DNA from: Novosphingobium sp. EMRT-2
Lineage (GTDB): Bacteria > Pseudomonadota > Alphaproteobacteria > Sphingomonadales > Sphingomonadaceae
Assembly (NCBI RefSeq): GCF_005145025.1
Contig: NZ_CP039695.1
Location: 2,289,501 to 2,353,500 of the forward strand
Direction of reading: 5' to 3'
Length of the DNA: 64,000 nucleotides
Under the pieces are notes generated by a model. The model had not been told where the DNA came from and did not search any database. It worked only from the letters and a program-made list of their open reading frames with translations. Shown here one piece after another: positions 34,252 through 43,233 of the stretch. Position 1 is the stretch's first letter; each line of letters opens with the position of its first letter. A program made the position numbers and the translations under genes.

Positions 34252-35754
34252 TTACAGCACCCGGAAGCGCGCCATCGAGAGTACGCCGGGGCGCAGCGTC
34301 GTCCACAGGCGGATCGTGAGGCCATAGACCGCCAGCGCCAGCAGCGGCGTGGCGATCGCCTCGATCCGCGCCGGCGCCCGGAACACATCGGCCAGCGCTT
34401 CCTGGAGCAGCAGCCCCGCCGCGCCGCCGGCCAGCGCGCCGATCACGGGGGCGGCGGCGTGGAGCGGAGGTTGCCGCACGCCCAGTTGCTTGAGCCAGTG
34501 CCGGCGCAGCAGCGTGGCGACGACCGCCGCCAGCAGCATGGCGGCCGACGCGCCGAGTATCCCGAACGCCGGCGCCAGCAGCGGAACCAGGATGGCGGCG
34601 ATAGCGATCAGTACCACGTTGATCAGCAGCGCCAGCGCCGGCCGGCGATAGTAGAGGATCAGTTCGCCCACGCCGAACGCGCCGTTGACCGTTTCGGCCA
34701 GCACCATGACGATCAGCGCGTGATAGCCGACGACGTAGTGCGGGCCGAACAGGGCCAGCAGCGGTTCGCCTGCCGCGGCCATCAACAGCACGATCGCGAG
34801 CTGGATCGTCAGGATCAGCCGCGTCGCGGCGGCGGTGGCTTCGCCGGTCACGACATCGCCGGCGGCGCGCATCGTGCGCGCAATCAGCGGGGTCAGGATG
34901 CCGTCGAACGACTGGCGCACTTGCGTGATCGGCGTGCGCAGCTGGCGCAGCACGCCATAGACGCCGGCGGGCGCATCCCCCAGCAGGAAGCCGACGAGAT
35001 AGAGGTCGATGCGCTGCGCCAGCGAGGTCAGCAGGTCGCTGCCGCTGGCGGGCAGCAGCGAACGGGCGCGCTGCGTCAGCGCGCCGGCATGGGGGCGCCA
35101 CCGGGCAAGACGCAACGGACCCAGCGAATGGCGCGCGCTCCACAGCGCGGTGCCCGCCAGCGCCAGGCTGCCGGCCCAGTAGCCGAACAGCAGGCCGGTT
35201 TCGGTAAAGCCGGCATACCAGGCGGCGAACGTCACCGCCGTGGCGACGTAGGGCTCGATCACGCCGCGCGCCATGACTTCATAGCGCATCATGTGGGTCC
35301 AGCGCGTGGCGGCCAGGGCGACATCGCCCGCGGCCTGTCCCAGCACCGCCGGCGCCAGCACGGCCAGTGCGAAGCGAAGATGGTCGGACACCATGGCCGC
35401 GGGCAGCACTTGCGCGCCGAGCGCCACCACGCCCGCGATGCCAAGGCCGGACAGAACGGTCAGCAGCAGCGCATCGAGCAGGACATGCGTGGCCGGCCGC
35501 GCATCGGCGGCGCCGGTATTGGCTTGCTCCTCCAGCCACGGGAAAATCATCCGCTTCAGCCCGAGGCTGGCGACCGGGACCATCAGTTCGACCACCGCCA
35601 CCGCCAGGCTGAACACGCCATAGGCCGCCGCGCCATAGAGCCGCGCCCCTATATAGAGGAACGAGGCCCGTGCCGCGAAACGGATGATGAAGCTGAAGGC
35701 ATTGGAGCCCACGCCCCTGGCAATAACCTTCTGGGGCGTCCCTTCTGCCGTCAT
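34252..35754 (-). CDS. polysaccharide/lipid-linked oligosaccharide flippase (MATE/Wzx-like)
   Basis: A 500-residue protein with about 12-14 membrane segments and few charges between them, in the oligosaccharide flippase (Wzx/MOP) group. It begins MTAEGTPQKVIARGVGSNAFSFIIRFAARASFLYIGARLYG, the usual entry, and has LTSLAQRIDLYLVGFLLG and GILTPLIARTM in the middle. It would move a lipid-linked sugar or related lipid across the inner membrane. It converges with the phosphatidyltransferase (14-base gap), closing the putative inositol-lipid locus. Confidence 0.82.
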   Translation of the reverse strand: MTAEGTPQKVIARGVGSNAFSFIIRFAARASFLYIGARLYGAAAYGVFSLAVAVVELMVPVASLGLKRMIFPWLEEQANTGAADARPATHVLLDALLLTVLSGLGIAGVVALGAQVLPAAMVSDHLRFALAVLAPAVLGQAAGDVALAATRWTHMMRYEVMARGVIEPYVATAVTFAAWYAGFTETGLLFGYWAGSLALAGTALWSARHSLGPLRLARWRPHAGALTQRARSLLPASGSDLLTSLAQRIDLYLVGFLLGDAPAGVYGVLRQLRTPITQVRQSFDGILTPLIARTMRAAGDVVTGEATAAATRLILTIQLAIVLLMAAAGEPLLALFGPHYVVGYHALIVMVLAETVNGAFGVGELILYYRRPALALLINVVLIAIAAILVPLLAPAFGILGASAAMLLAAVVATLLRRHWLKQLGVRQPPLHAAAPVIGALAGGAAGLLLQEALADVFRAPARIEAIATPLLALAVYGLTIRLWTTLRPGVLSMARFRVL

Positions 35755-35814
35755 GACGGCGCGATAGGACGGCCCATCGGCACTGGCAAGCTCCCCCGTG
35801 AGTATGGGGTGGGG

Positions 35815-37152
35815 TCAGGCGTGGTGCGAAGGCGTGCGCAGCGGCGTGCGCATCAGCAGCACGCACAGCACCACGGCCCCGATCGCCAGCGCTTCCACCA
35901 CGATCCACGCCAGCCAGTGCGAATGGTTGTAGAGCCACACCCCGATCGCCGGCGCGACGATATAGGCCGAACCGTTGACCGCCGCGACGATCCCCGCCGC
36001 CTGCCCTTGTTCGGCGCGGCCAACGGCCAGGCTCGCGCCCGAGGTGAAGCCGGGCCGGAACAGGCCGAAACCCAGCGAGCAGATCGCGAAGCCGACGGTG
36101 ATGGTGTGCAGGTCCAGCCCGGTCGCCAGCGGCACGGTGCCGATGCAGCACAGCCCCATGCCCCACAGCGTGGAGGCGCGCGGCCCCAGGCGCAGCATCG
36201 GGATCAGCCCCCATTGCGCCAGCAGCGTGGCGATCGCGCCGCACATCAGCACCAGCCCGATCGATCCGGCGGCGGCGTCCGGCTGGTGGCGCAGGCCCAG
36301 CCGGTCGAGCAGGAGAAAGCCGATCACGCCCAGCAGGATCGACTGCGCGTGGCCGCCCAGCACGCCGGCGGCAAGCCAGCCGCGCAGGCGCGGGTCGCTC
36401 CAGCGCAGCCGGTCGCCGCCCGCGTGCTGTGGCTCGGCCTCGGGCAGTTCCTCGGGCGATCCGTCGGGATGATCTTCCACCATGCGCGGGTTGGACGAGG
36501 CGCTGAACGGCGCCGCCATGACTTCACCGCGCCCGGCGAAGCGCGGATCGTCATCGGGCAGGCGCAGGCGCAGCGTGACCAGCACGAGCAGGGCGAACAC
36601 CGAAAAGGCCGCGAAAGGACCGATCAGGCCCAGGCCGGGAACGATCAGCAGCGGCGCCAGCGCCGGCCCCAGCACGGTGCCGAGGCCGAAGCTCGACGCC
36701 ACCAGCGACAGCGCCTGCGTGCGCTCTTCCGGGCCGGTGCGGCTGGCGACATAGGCCTGCACCGCCGGCGGGGAGGCCGATCCGAACATGCCGTAGAGCG
36801 AACGGGCGGCGGCGAAGATCAGGATGGTGGCGGTGCCGCCGAACACGCCGTGCAGGCCGGCGAACAGCGTCAACCCGCACAGCGAGAACGACAGCGCGAA
36901 GGCGGCCATGCCCAGCGCCATCATCGCCTTGCGGCCGCGCCGGTCCGACCGGCGCGCCCAGTAGGGCGCCATCAGCATCCACAGCAGCGCGGACCAGGAA
37001 TAGGCGAGGCTGACCCACACGTCGGCGATGCCAAGGTGCGTGCCGATCGACGGCATCACCGATTGCATCGCGGTGTTGCCCGCCGCGGTGACCAGCATGA
37101 CCGCGAACAGCAGCGCCATGCGTTCCGGCGGCAAGTGGTCCTTCTCGTGCAT
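35815..37152 (-). CDS. MFS transporter
   Basis: A 445-residue major facilitator with twelve hydrophobic segments. The loop after helix 2 (GARRSDRRGRKAMM-like, LLMAPYWARRSDRRGRK) is the MFS signature A, and a charged loop of about 40 residues (SSNPRMVEDHPDGSPEELPEAEPQHAGG) separates the two halves. Substrate unknown; drug or metabolite efflux is likely from the DHA1-like pattern. Start ATG 37152, MHEKDHLPPERMALLF; upstream in-frame residues are Gly/Pro-rich and unlikely to be protein. It diverges from the PmtA-like methyltransferase across 212 bases. Confidence 0.88.
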   Translation of the reverse strand: MHEKDHLPPERMALLFAVMLVTAAGNTAMQSVMPSIGTHLGIADVWVSLAYSWSALLWMLMAPYWARRSDRRGRKAMMALGMAAFALSFSLCGLTLFAGLHGVFGGTATILIFAAARSLYGMFGSASPPAVQAYVASRTGPEERTQALSLVASSFGLGTVLGPALAPLLIVPGLGLIGPFAAFSVFALLVLVTLRLRLPDDDPRFAGRGEVMAAPFSASSNPRMVEDHPDGSPEELPEAEPQHAGGDRLRWSDPRLRGWLAAGVLGGHAQSILLGVIGFLLLDRLGLRHQPDAAAGSIGLVLMCGAIATLLAQWGLIPMLRLGPRASTLWGMGLCCIGTVPLATGLDLHTITVGFAICSLGFGLFRPGFTSGASLAVGRAEQGQAAGIVAAVNGSAYIVAPAIGVWLYNHSHWLAWIVVEALAIGAVVLCVLLMRTPLRTPSHHA

Positions 37153-37364
37153 CGCGTTTCCGCTCCCTCGCCCTCTCGGCCCCGGACCCGGCCCCAGGCC
37201 CGATCCGGCCATTTTTGCGCCCCAGCGACCGGTGTTTTCCCCCGATCTCGCCGTATCTGGTTCGTTCGTTTGCGGTAAGGTGCTTGTCGCGCCCTTGCAA
37301 TGACAAGACAAATTTGCGACGCGCGGCTTACAGGCCAGTTCAGGAAAAGGGACCCCGCCTCAAT

Positions 37365-37991
37365 ATGACTTCCACGCAGGCAGCGCGCGAGCCCCTGGTG
37401 CAGAGGGCGAAGCGCAAGGCGGAACGGTTGCTCGGCCCCTTCGGCATCTTTTTCAAGGGCTTTCTCAAGCATCCCGTGATGGTGGGCGCGATCGTGCCGT
37501 CGTCGGGGCGCACGATCAGCCGTGTGCTGTCGAAGGTCGACTGGGACGAATGCCGCCTGTTCGTGGAATATGGCCCCGGCGTGGGCACGTTCTGCCGCCC
37601 GGTGCTGGAGCGGCTGCGCCGCGACGGGCGCCTGATCGTGATCGACACGAATCCCGATTTCATCGAATACCTGTCGAAGACCATCGGCGACAGCCGGTTC
37701 ATCGCGATCAACGGCTCGGCTGCCGATGTGGAGGATATCGTCCGCGCCCACGGTTTCGAAAATGCCGATTACGTGCTTTCGGGCCTGCCGTTCTCGACGC
37801 TGCCCGAAGGCGTCGGACCCGCGATCATGGCCGCGACGCAGCGGGTGCTGCGCCCCGGCGGCGCATTCCTGGTCTATCAGTACACGGCGCGCGCGCGGGA
37901 TCTGATGGGGCGCTATTTCCGCCGTATCGACAAGGGCTTCGAGCTGTGGAACGTGCCGCCCTGCGTGATTTCGTGGGGCTGGAAGGAATAA
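37365..37991 (+). CDS. PmtA-like class I SAM methyltransferase
   Basis: A 208-residue methyltransferase. The SAM-binding EYGPGVG is at 68-74, preceded by the FLKHPVMVGAIVPSSGRTISR segment that is typical of bacterial phospholipid N-methyltransferase (PmtA) and related rRNA-adenine-methylase-like enzymes; VIDTNPDFIEYL and VLSGLPFSTLP follow. PmtA converts phosphatidylethanolamine to phosphatidylcholine. The family assignment is good; the phospholipid substrate is an inference, though its place beside a lipid locus supports it. Start ATG 37365. Confidence 0.82.
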   Translation: MTSTQAAREPLVQRAKRKAERLLGPFGIFFKGFLKHPVMVGAIVPSSGRTISRVLSKVDWDECRLFVEYGPGVGTFCRPVLERLRRDGRLIVIDTNPDFIEYLSKTIGDSRFIAINGSAADVEDIVRAHGFENADYVLSGLPFSTLPEGVGPAIMAATQRVLRPGGAFLVYQYTARARDLMGRYFRRIDKGFELWNVPPCVISWGWKE

Positions 37992-38810
37992 CTACTGGAA
38001 CGTCGCGATGATTTCCGGTCCGGTCGGGCCGGACAGCAGATGATGCATCGCGGCCAGCATCGCCGTCAGATAGACCATCGCCCCCGACGTGATCGCGCTG
38101 GATACGGCCGCACCCAGCGCGCGCTGCAGCTCACCGCCCGTGGTCAGCACCAGCACCACGCCCACCAGCATCATGATCAGGCCATAGATCACGAAGAACA
38201 CCAGCCCCGCCAGCGTCAGGAACACCCCGATGCGCGCGGTGTTGCCGCGCGTGAGCGCCCAGCTCCGGCGAATCGCGGCCACGGGATTGCGCAGGTTCTC
38301 GGTGGCGATGACGGGGGCGATCAGCATCACCCGCAGTCCGCAATAGACCATCACCGCGAAGATCATCAGCACGGCGGCGGCGGCCAGAGCCTGGATGCCG
38401 GTCAGCGACATCAGCGAAACGAACAGCACGAACGCCCCGCCCAGGGTCAGCCCGATCAGGAGCTGGGCCAGGAGATAGGGACCGGTCATGACGAAGCCGC
38501 GCCGGATTGCCTGCGCCACGGTCGGCCGGTCGTGCGCGGTCATCACCACCAGCACGGTCAGCGTGCCGGTGATCTGAAGCACGGACACCAGCAGCAGGAA
38601 GGGCATGGCCCGGCCATAGGCATCGCCCAGCAGCGTCATCATCTCGCGCGGGGGGAGTCCTGCGGGAATCTGCGGTTCGGGCACCAGGATGGCGAAGGCC
38701 AGCGTCGGCAGCAGGAAGAACACTCCGGCGATGGCGGCAAGCACGTCGCGGTTGGCGGAGACCAGCCGGGTGGCCAATGCCCACGCGGCGCTGCTGTCCA
38801 GTCTGATCAC
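37992..38810 (-). CDS. multi-pass membrane protein, GPDPase-membrane-domain-like
   Basis: A 272-residue integral membrane protein with about six hydrophobic helices. RNPVAAIRRSWALTRGNTARIGVFL is the re-entrant amphipathic signature seen in the membrane domain of glycerophosphodiester phosphodiesterase-type proteins, and the upstream LRVMLIAPVIATENL agrees. No catalytic domain is attached. Function unknown. I chose GTG 38810 because AAAGGGAC lies 6 bases before it; an in-frame ATG at 38864 would add an unlikely 18 residues. Its stop abuts the end of the convergent methyltransferase gene. Confidence 0.7.
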   Translation of the reverse strand: MIRLDSSAAWALATRLVSANRDVLAAIAGVFFLLPTLAFAILVPEPQIPAGLPPREMMTLLGDAYGRAMPFLLLVSVLQITGTLTVLVVMTAHDRPTVAQAIRRGFVMTGPYLLAQLLIGLTLGGAFVLFVSLMSLTGIQALAAAAVLMIFAVMVYCGLRVMLIAPVIATENLRNPVAAIRRSWALTRGNTARIGVFLTLAGLVFFVIYGLIMMLVGVVLVLTTGGELQRALGAAVSSAITSGAMVYLTAMLAAMHHLLSGPTGPEIIATFQ

Positions 38811-38959
38811 GATGCGTCCCTTTCGATGGACGCTCTCCGTAAGCCGCGCGGACAAATTCCACAATGCCGCGGTTTCCCTGCAAACAGGTCCGGCGCGTAT
38901 GCCCGCTCGAAGGCGTTTGGCACTTGCCAGAGCGCCCTGCCGGGGCCACCTGACGCTCC

Positions 38960-39646
38960 ATGAAGCCCTTGCAGGATATCGAAGTGCGCGTGGAGAGCGC
39001 GCCCGTGCCCTATCGCGTGGCGCTGGAGGCGATGGCGGCGCGCAACGCCGCCATCGCCGAAGGCACGGCGTCGGAACTGATCTGGCTGCTGGAGCATCCG
39101 CCCGTCTATACCGCCGGCACCAGCGCCGATCCGGCGGAACTGCTCGATCCGCGTTTCGAAGTGGTCGAGGCCGGGCGGGGCGGGCGCTATACCTATCACG
39201 GGCCGGGGCAGCGCGTGGGCTATATCCTGCTCGACCTGCGCAAGCGCGCGCGCGACGTGCGCGGGTTTGTCCATGCCGTCGAAGGCTGGGTGATCGATAC
39301 GCTGGCCGATTTCGGCGTGGCCGGCCGCCGCGCCGAAGGGCGCATCGGCATCTGGGTAGACGGGCCGGAGCGGAATGGCCTGCCCGGCGGCGAAGCCAAG
39401 ATCGGCGCGATCGGCGTGCGCATCCGCCGCTGGGTGACGATGCATGGCTTTTCCGTCAATCTGTCCCCCGATCTCGCGCATTTCGGCGGCATCGTGCCTT
39501 GCGGGATCGAGGAATTCGGCGTCACCAGCATGAAGGATCTGGGGCTGGAGGTTGCGCCGGAGGTATGGGATCGGGCATTGCTCGCCCGCGCCGGAGATTT
39601 CCTTGCCCGGCTTGACGTGCCATGCCCGCCGGAGACCGCCCGATGA
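38960..39646 (+). CDS. lipB: lipoyl(octanoyl) transferase
   Basis: A 228-residue LipB. The signature [22 protein letters not shown] holds the lipoate/octanoate-binding histidine; the catalytic lysine is in [12 protein letters not shown] and the catalytic cysteine in GIVPCGI. It transfers octanoyl from acyl-carrier protein to lipoyl domains, so lipoic acid can be made by LipA. Start ATG 38960. The stop overlaps the start of the lipoprotein gene (ATGA), so the two are translationally coupled. Confidence 0.95.
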   Translation: MKPLQDIEVRVESAPVPYRVALEAMAARNAAIAEGTASELIWLLEHPPVYTAGTSADPAELLDPRFEVVEAGRGGRYTYHGPGQRVGYILLDLRKRARDVRGFVHAVEGWVIDTLADFGVAGRRAEGRIGIWVDGPERNGLPGGEAKIGAIGVRIRRWVTMHGFSVNLSPDLAHFGGIVPCGIEEFGVTSMKDLGLEVAPEVWDRALLARAGDFLARLDVPCPPETAR

Positions 39647-40080
39647 AGCGCAGAGTACCGACCATTTCCGTAGCCCTGGCACTGGTTGCCTGCGCCACGC
39701 TGGCGGGGTGCGGCAAGAAGGCGGGGAACGACAACGGCAAGGCCCAGGCCGCGGGGGGCGAAGTGCTGCCCGGCACGGTCAGCGACGCGATGATCGATCT
39801 CGACCGGTCGCAGGCCGAAGCGCCGCTTCAGGCCCCGAAGCCCGGCGAGGCGGCCAAGGCCGGCGCTGCCGCGCCGGTGGCGGATGCGAGCGCGGCCGTG
39901 GATGAGTCTGTCCCCGATGCGGCACCGGGCGTGCCGACTCCTGCGGCCGGGGCCGCGGCACCCGAGCCAAAGCCTGCCACCTCCGCCACGCCCAGGCCGG
40001 CCAGTACGGCGAAACCGGCGGTCAAGCCGACCCCGAAGCCTTCGCCCAAGCCTTCACCGACCCGCTCCGGCGGAAACTGA
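39643..40080 (+). CDS. putative lipoprotein, Pro/Ala-rich
   Basis: A 145-residue protein with a lipobox (LAGC, Cys23) after a hydrophobic signal (about 8-22), so probably anchored in a membrane. The mature part is low complexity: charged and Ala-rich to about 90, then Pro/Ala/Lys repeats ([32 protein letters not shown]), typical of a periplasm-spanning or wall-binding linker. No catalytic domain is visible and the function is unknown. It is coupled to lipB by an ATGA overlap. Confidence 0.72.
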   Translation: MKRRVPTISVALALVACATLAGCGKKAGNDNGKAQAAGGEVLPGTVSDAMIDLDRSQAEAPLQAPKPGEAAKAGAAAPVADASAAVDESVPDAAPGVPTPAAGAAAPEPKPATSATPRPASTAKPAVKPTPKPSPKPSPTRSGGN

Positions 40081-40095
40081 CCGGAAACGCAACGG

Positions 40096-40983
40096 TCAGG
40101 CGATGCCCAGCAGCTGCCGTGCCTGTTTGAGGTGCGGCTGGTCGATCATCCGCCCGTCGATCTGCAGCGTTCCCGCACCGGGATTGGCGGCGAAGGCGTC
40201 GACGATGGCGCGGGCGTGGGCCAGTTCCGCGTCGGTGGGCGCGAAGGCGGCGTTGATCACCGGCACCTGCGCCGGATGAATCGCCAGCATTCCCGCAAAG
40301 CCGTCTGCCCGCGCGGTTTCGGCGGCGGTGCGCAGGCCGGCTTCGTCGCGGAAATCGGCATGCAGCGTATCGACCGGCCAGACCTCCAGCGCATGCGCGG
40401 CAAGTAGCGTCTGCGCGCGCACGAAGCGGAAGGTATCGGTCCAGCGGCCGGCGGCATCGCGCTTGCGCGTGGCGCCGAGCACCGCGGAAAGGTCTTCCGC
40501 GCCCCAGGTCAACCCGGCGAGGCGCGGCAGCGATTGCCCGACATAGGCGGGAATGGTCAGCGCGGCGCCGGCGGTTTCGCTCACCAGCGGCAGCAGGCGC
40601 GTGGAACCGGGGGCAAGGCCGTGGCGCTGCTCCAGCGCATCGAGTTCGGCGGAAACCAGCCGGACCTGGTCCGGTCCTTCGGTCTTGGGCAGCACGATGC
40701 CATCGGGCGCGCCGGCCATGATCGCGGCCAGGTCTTCGCGCCACAGGCTGGTATCGATGGCGTTGATCCGCAGCCACCGCGCCTGGCGGGTGCCGGCATG
40801 TCCGGGGTCGGCGGCGCGGCGCGCTTCCAGCCAGCCGCGCGCTACCTCGCGCGCGGCGGCCTTGGCGGCGGGCGCGACCGCGTCCTCCAGATCGACGATG
40901 ATCGCGTGCGCCCCCGTTTCAGGCGCCTTGGACAGCTTCTTCTCGCTGTCGCCGGGCACGAACAGCCAGGAACGGGGGGGCAT
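40096..40983 (-). CDS. HpcH/HpaI (CitE-like) aldolase/lyase family protein
   Basis: A 295-residue TIM-barrel protein of the HpcH/HpaI family, CitE branch. The N-terminus PRSWLFVPGDSEKKLSKAPETGAHAIIVDLEDAVAP holds the conserved acidic metal ligand, and WLRINAIDTSLWREDL and the closing AIHPAQVPVINAAF are characteristic. Members include citrate-lyase beta, malyl-CoA and beta-methylmalyl-CoA lyases and (3S)-malyl-CoA thioesterases; the exact reaction is unresolved. Start ATG 40983. It is 13 bases from the old-yellow-enzyme gene, with which it forms a two-gene operon. Confidence 0.88.
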   Translation of the reverse strand: MPPRSWLFVPGDSEKKLSKAPETGAHAIIVDLEDAVAPAAKAAAREVARGWLEARRAADPGHAGTRQARWLRINAIDTSLWREDLAAIMAGAPDGIVLPKTEGPDQVRLVSAELDALEQRHGLAPGSTRLLPLVSETAGAALTIPAYVGQSLPRLAGLTWGAEDLSAVLGATRKRDAAGRWTDTFRFVRAQTLLAAHALEVWPVDTLHADFRDEAGLRTAAETARADGFAGMLAIHPAQVPVINAAFAPTDAELAHARAIVDAFAANPGAGTLQIDGRMIDQPHLKQARQLLGIA

Positions 40984-40995
40984 CGCTTTCTCCTG

Positions 40996-42105
40996 TCAGA
41001 CGGTTTCCCGCGCCGTCTGCTGCGCCAGCGTGGGGTAGTCAATATAACCTTCGGGACCGGGGAAGTACCAGCTACGCGGCGCGTTGACGTTGGGCGCCAG
41101 TTCCGCGCCGATGCGGAAGCGTTCGACCAGATCGGGGTTGGAGATGAACGGCCGGCCAAAGCTGACCGCGTCGCACCGGCCCGAAGCGATGTCGGCGGCG
41201 GCCTGCTCGGCGGTATAGTCGCTGTTCAGCACAAGCGGGCCGGTGAACAGGCTGCGGATCAGTGCGTCCTGCTGGGGCACGTCGGTGGAGCCGAACGTGC
41301 CGTTCGGGCCGGGCTGGCGCAGTTCGAGGAAGCCAAGGCCCAGCGCCTCGATCGTGCGCGCCGCCTCGCTGAAGATCGCGGCCGGATTGCTGTCGTCGAC
41401 GCCCTGCGTATCGCCGTTGGGCGAAAGCCGGATCGACACGCGGCCCTTGCCCCAGACCGCGATCAGCCGTTCCAGCACTTCGCGCATCAGCCGCACGCGG
41501 TTTTCGGGCGAACCGCCGTAATCGTCGTCGCGCAGGTTGGCCTTGTCGCGCAGGAACTGGTCGATCAGGTAGCCGTTGGCGCCGTGAAGCTGCACGCCGT
41601 CAAAGCCGGCGCGCTTCGCGTTTTCCGCGGCGTGGCCGTAATCGTCGACGATGCGCGGCAGTTCGTCCAGCCGCAGCGGGCGGGCGACCACGAAATCCTT
41701 GGTGCCGGAGGGCGTGTGGGCGTGGCCCGGCGCGCGCGTGGCGGAGGAGGAGACCGGCAGTTCGCCGTCGAGGAAATCGGGGTGGACGATGCGGCCCATG
41801 TGCCAGAGCTGGCAGACGATGCGGCCGCCGGCGGCGTGGACCGCTTCGGTCACCGGCTTCCAGCCTTCGACCTGCGCGTCGGTCCAGATGCCCGGCGCGC
41901 TGGGCCAGCCCAGCCCTTCGCGGCTGATCCCGGTCGCCTCGCTGATAATGAGGCCCGCGCCGGCGCGCTGGCGGTAGTATTCGGCCATCATCGCGTTGGG
42001 CACGAAGCCCGGATCGGCGCGGCCGCGCGTCAGCGGCGCCATCAGGATGCGGTTCGGCGCCTCGATGGCGCCCAGGGTGATCGGCTGGAACAGGGAATCA
42101 TGCAT
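40996..42105 (-). CDS. old yellow enzyme family alkene reductase
   Basis: A 369-residue FMN protein. APLTRGRA-type N-terminal loop, HGANGYLIDQFL with the catalytic HxxN-like His, DDYGGSPENRVRLMREVLE (the OYE signature) and the C-terminal DAVSFGRPFISNPDLVERF are visible. It reduces the C=C bond of alpha,beta-unsaturated aldehydes, ketones or nitro compounds with NAD(P)H. Start ATG 42105; upstream in-frame residues are basic and not family-like. It is cotranscribed with the CitE-like gene. Confidence 0.93.
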   Translation of the reverse strand: MHDSLFQPITLGAIEAPNRILMAPLTRGRADPGFVPNAMMAEYYRQRAGAGLIISEATGISREGLGWPSAPGIWTDAQVEGWKPVTEAVHAAGGRIVCQLWHMGRIVHPDFLDGELPVSSSATRAPGHAHTPSGTKDFVVARPLRLDELPRIVDDYGHAAENAKRAGFDGVQLHGANGYLIDQFLRDKANLRDDDYGGSPENRVRLMREVLERLIAVWGKGRVSIRLSPNGDTQGVDDSNPAAIFSEAARTIEALGLGFLELRQPGPNGTFGSTDVPQQDALIRSLFTGPLVLNSDYTAEQAAADIASGRCDAVSFGRPFISNPDLVERFRIGAELAPNVNAPRSWYFPGPEGYIDYPTLAQQTARETV

Positions 42106-42191
42106 GGACAGGACATCTCCGGAATGGGAAGGAGACCAGTAAAGGAGCCTGCGTTTCCTTTTGCAACTGACTTTGGGCTTTAGTGATCCCC

Positions 42192-43079
42192 ATGAAAACT
42201 TCCCGGCCCGAAACACCGACGCACTCCGGCCCGAAGCCGCTGCACTATGCCGCGCTCCTGCTGGGCAACGTCGCCCTGGCGCTGGGACCGCTGTTCGTGC
42301 GCGTGGCGGATTCGGGGGCGGTTTCGGCCGGCTTCTGGCGCCTGTTCCTGGCGCTGCCGCTGCTCGCGCTGTTCGCGCGGTGGAATCGCCAGCCGCTGTT
42401 CGGCTACAGCCGCCGCGAACTGGGGCTGGTGACGATCGCGGGCGTCTTCTTCGCGCTCGATCTGGCCAGCTGGCATATCGGGATCGAGCGCACGCGGCTG
42501 GGCAACGCCACCCTGTTCGGCAATTCGGGCAGCGTGATCCTGATGATCTGGGGCCTCGTGGCGATCCGCCGGCGCCCCCGCGCGATCGAGGTGCTGGCCG
42601 TGGTCATGGCCACGGTGGGCGCGGTGGTGCTGCTGGGCCGGTCGCTGGAGATCGGCGCGCGCACGTTGGCGGGCGACCTGTTCTGCATCGTCGCCGGCCT
42701 GCTCTATGTGGTCTATATCCTGGTGATCCAGCAGGCGCGGGGCCGGTTCGGCAGCTGGTCGCTGCTGTTCCTGTCGAGCCTTGCCGGAAGCCCGGTGGTG
42801 GCGGGCATCGCCCTGGCGATGGGCGAGCCGTTCTGGCCGCACGACTGGGGACCGCTGATCGGCCTGACGTTGGCCAGCCAGATCGTCGGGCAGGGCCTGC
42901 TGGTCTATGCGCTGCGCCACTTCCCGCCGCTGGTGGTGGGGTTGGCGCTGCTGACGCAGCCGATCGTGTCGGTGCTGGTCGGCTGGCTGGCGCTCCACGA
43001 AGTGCTGTCCGGACCGGATGCGCTGGGCATGGCGCTGGTCGGCGCCGCGCTGGTGCTGGCGCGGCTGGCGGATCGCTAG
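42192..43079 (+). CDS. EamA/DMT family transporter
   Basis: A 295-residue protein with ten hydrophobic helices in two repeats, the EamA drug/metabolite transporter layout. The first repeat opens HYAALLLGNVALALGPLFVRVAD, and the second has LYVVYILVIQQARGRFG and GQGLLVYALRHFPPLVVGLALLTQPIVSVLVGWLAL. Substrate not known. The start is ATG 42192; a GTG nine bases upstream is less likely. It converges with nadA across a dispersed repeat. Confidence 0.88.
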   Translation: MKTSRPETPTHSGPKPLHYAALLLGNVALALGPLFVRVADSGAVSAGFWRLFLALPLLALFARWNRQPLFGYSRRELGLVTIAGVFFALDLASWHIGIERTRLGNATLFGNSGSVILMIWGLVAIRRRPRAIEVLAVVMATVGAVVLLGRSLEIGARTLAGDLFCIVAGLLYVVYILVIQQARGRFGSWSLLFLSSLAGSPVVAGIALAMGEPFWPHDWGPLIGLTLASQIVGQGLLVYALRHFPPLVVGLALLTQPIVSVLVGWLALHEVLSGPDALGMALVGAALVLARLADR

Positions 43080-43102
43080 GGTAGGATCACATCGCCCTCG
43101 CT

Positions 43103-43184
43103 CGTCATTGCGAGGGGCAAAGCCCCGAAGCAATCCAGAGCCGCGCGCGGAACTCTGGATTGCTTCGCTACGCTCGCAATGACG
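43103..43184. repeat. inverted repeat of a dispersed alphaproteobacterial type
   Basis: The left arm 43103-43140 (CGTCATTGCGAG ... GAAGCAATCCAGAG) and the right arm 43153-43184 (CTCTGGATTGCTTCG ... CTCGCAATGACG) are inverted copies with a 12-base CG-rich centre. The CGTCATTGCGAG-type sequence is a familiar dispersed repeat in these genomes. It lies between convergent EamA and nadA genes, where it may act as a transcript end. Confidence 0.75.
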
Positions 43185-43233
43185 AAGCCGATCAGACGGA
43201 AGCCTTCAGGCTTTGGACTGCTTCCGGCGACGT

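Noticed and set aside
34459..37278. A 939-codon plus-strand open frame
   Set aside because: It lies opposite the flippase and MFS transporter genes, and its very high Arg/Gln/His content marks it as a shadow.
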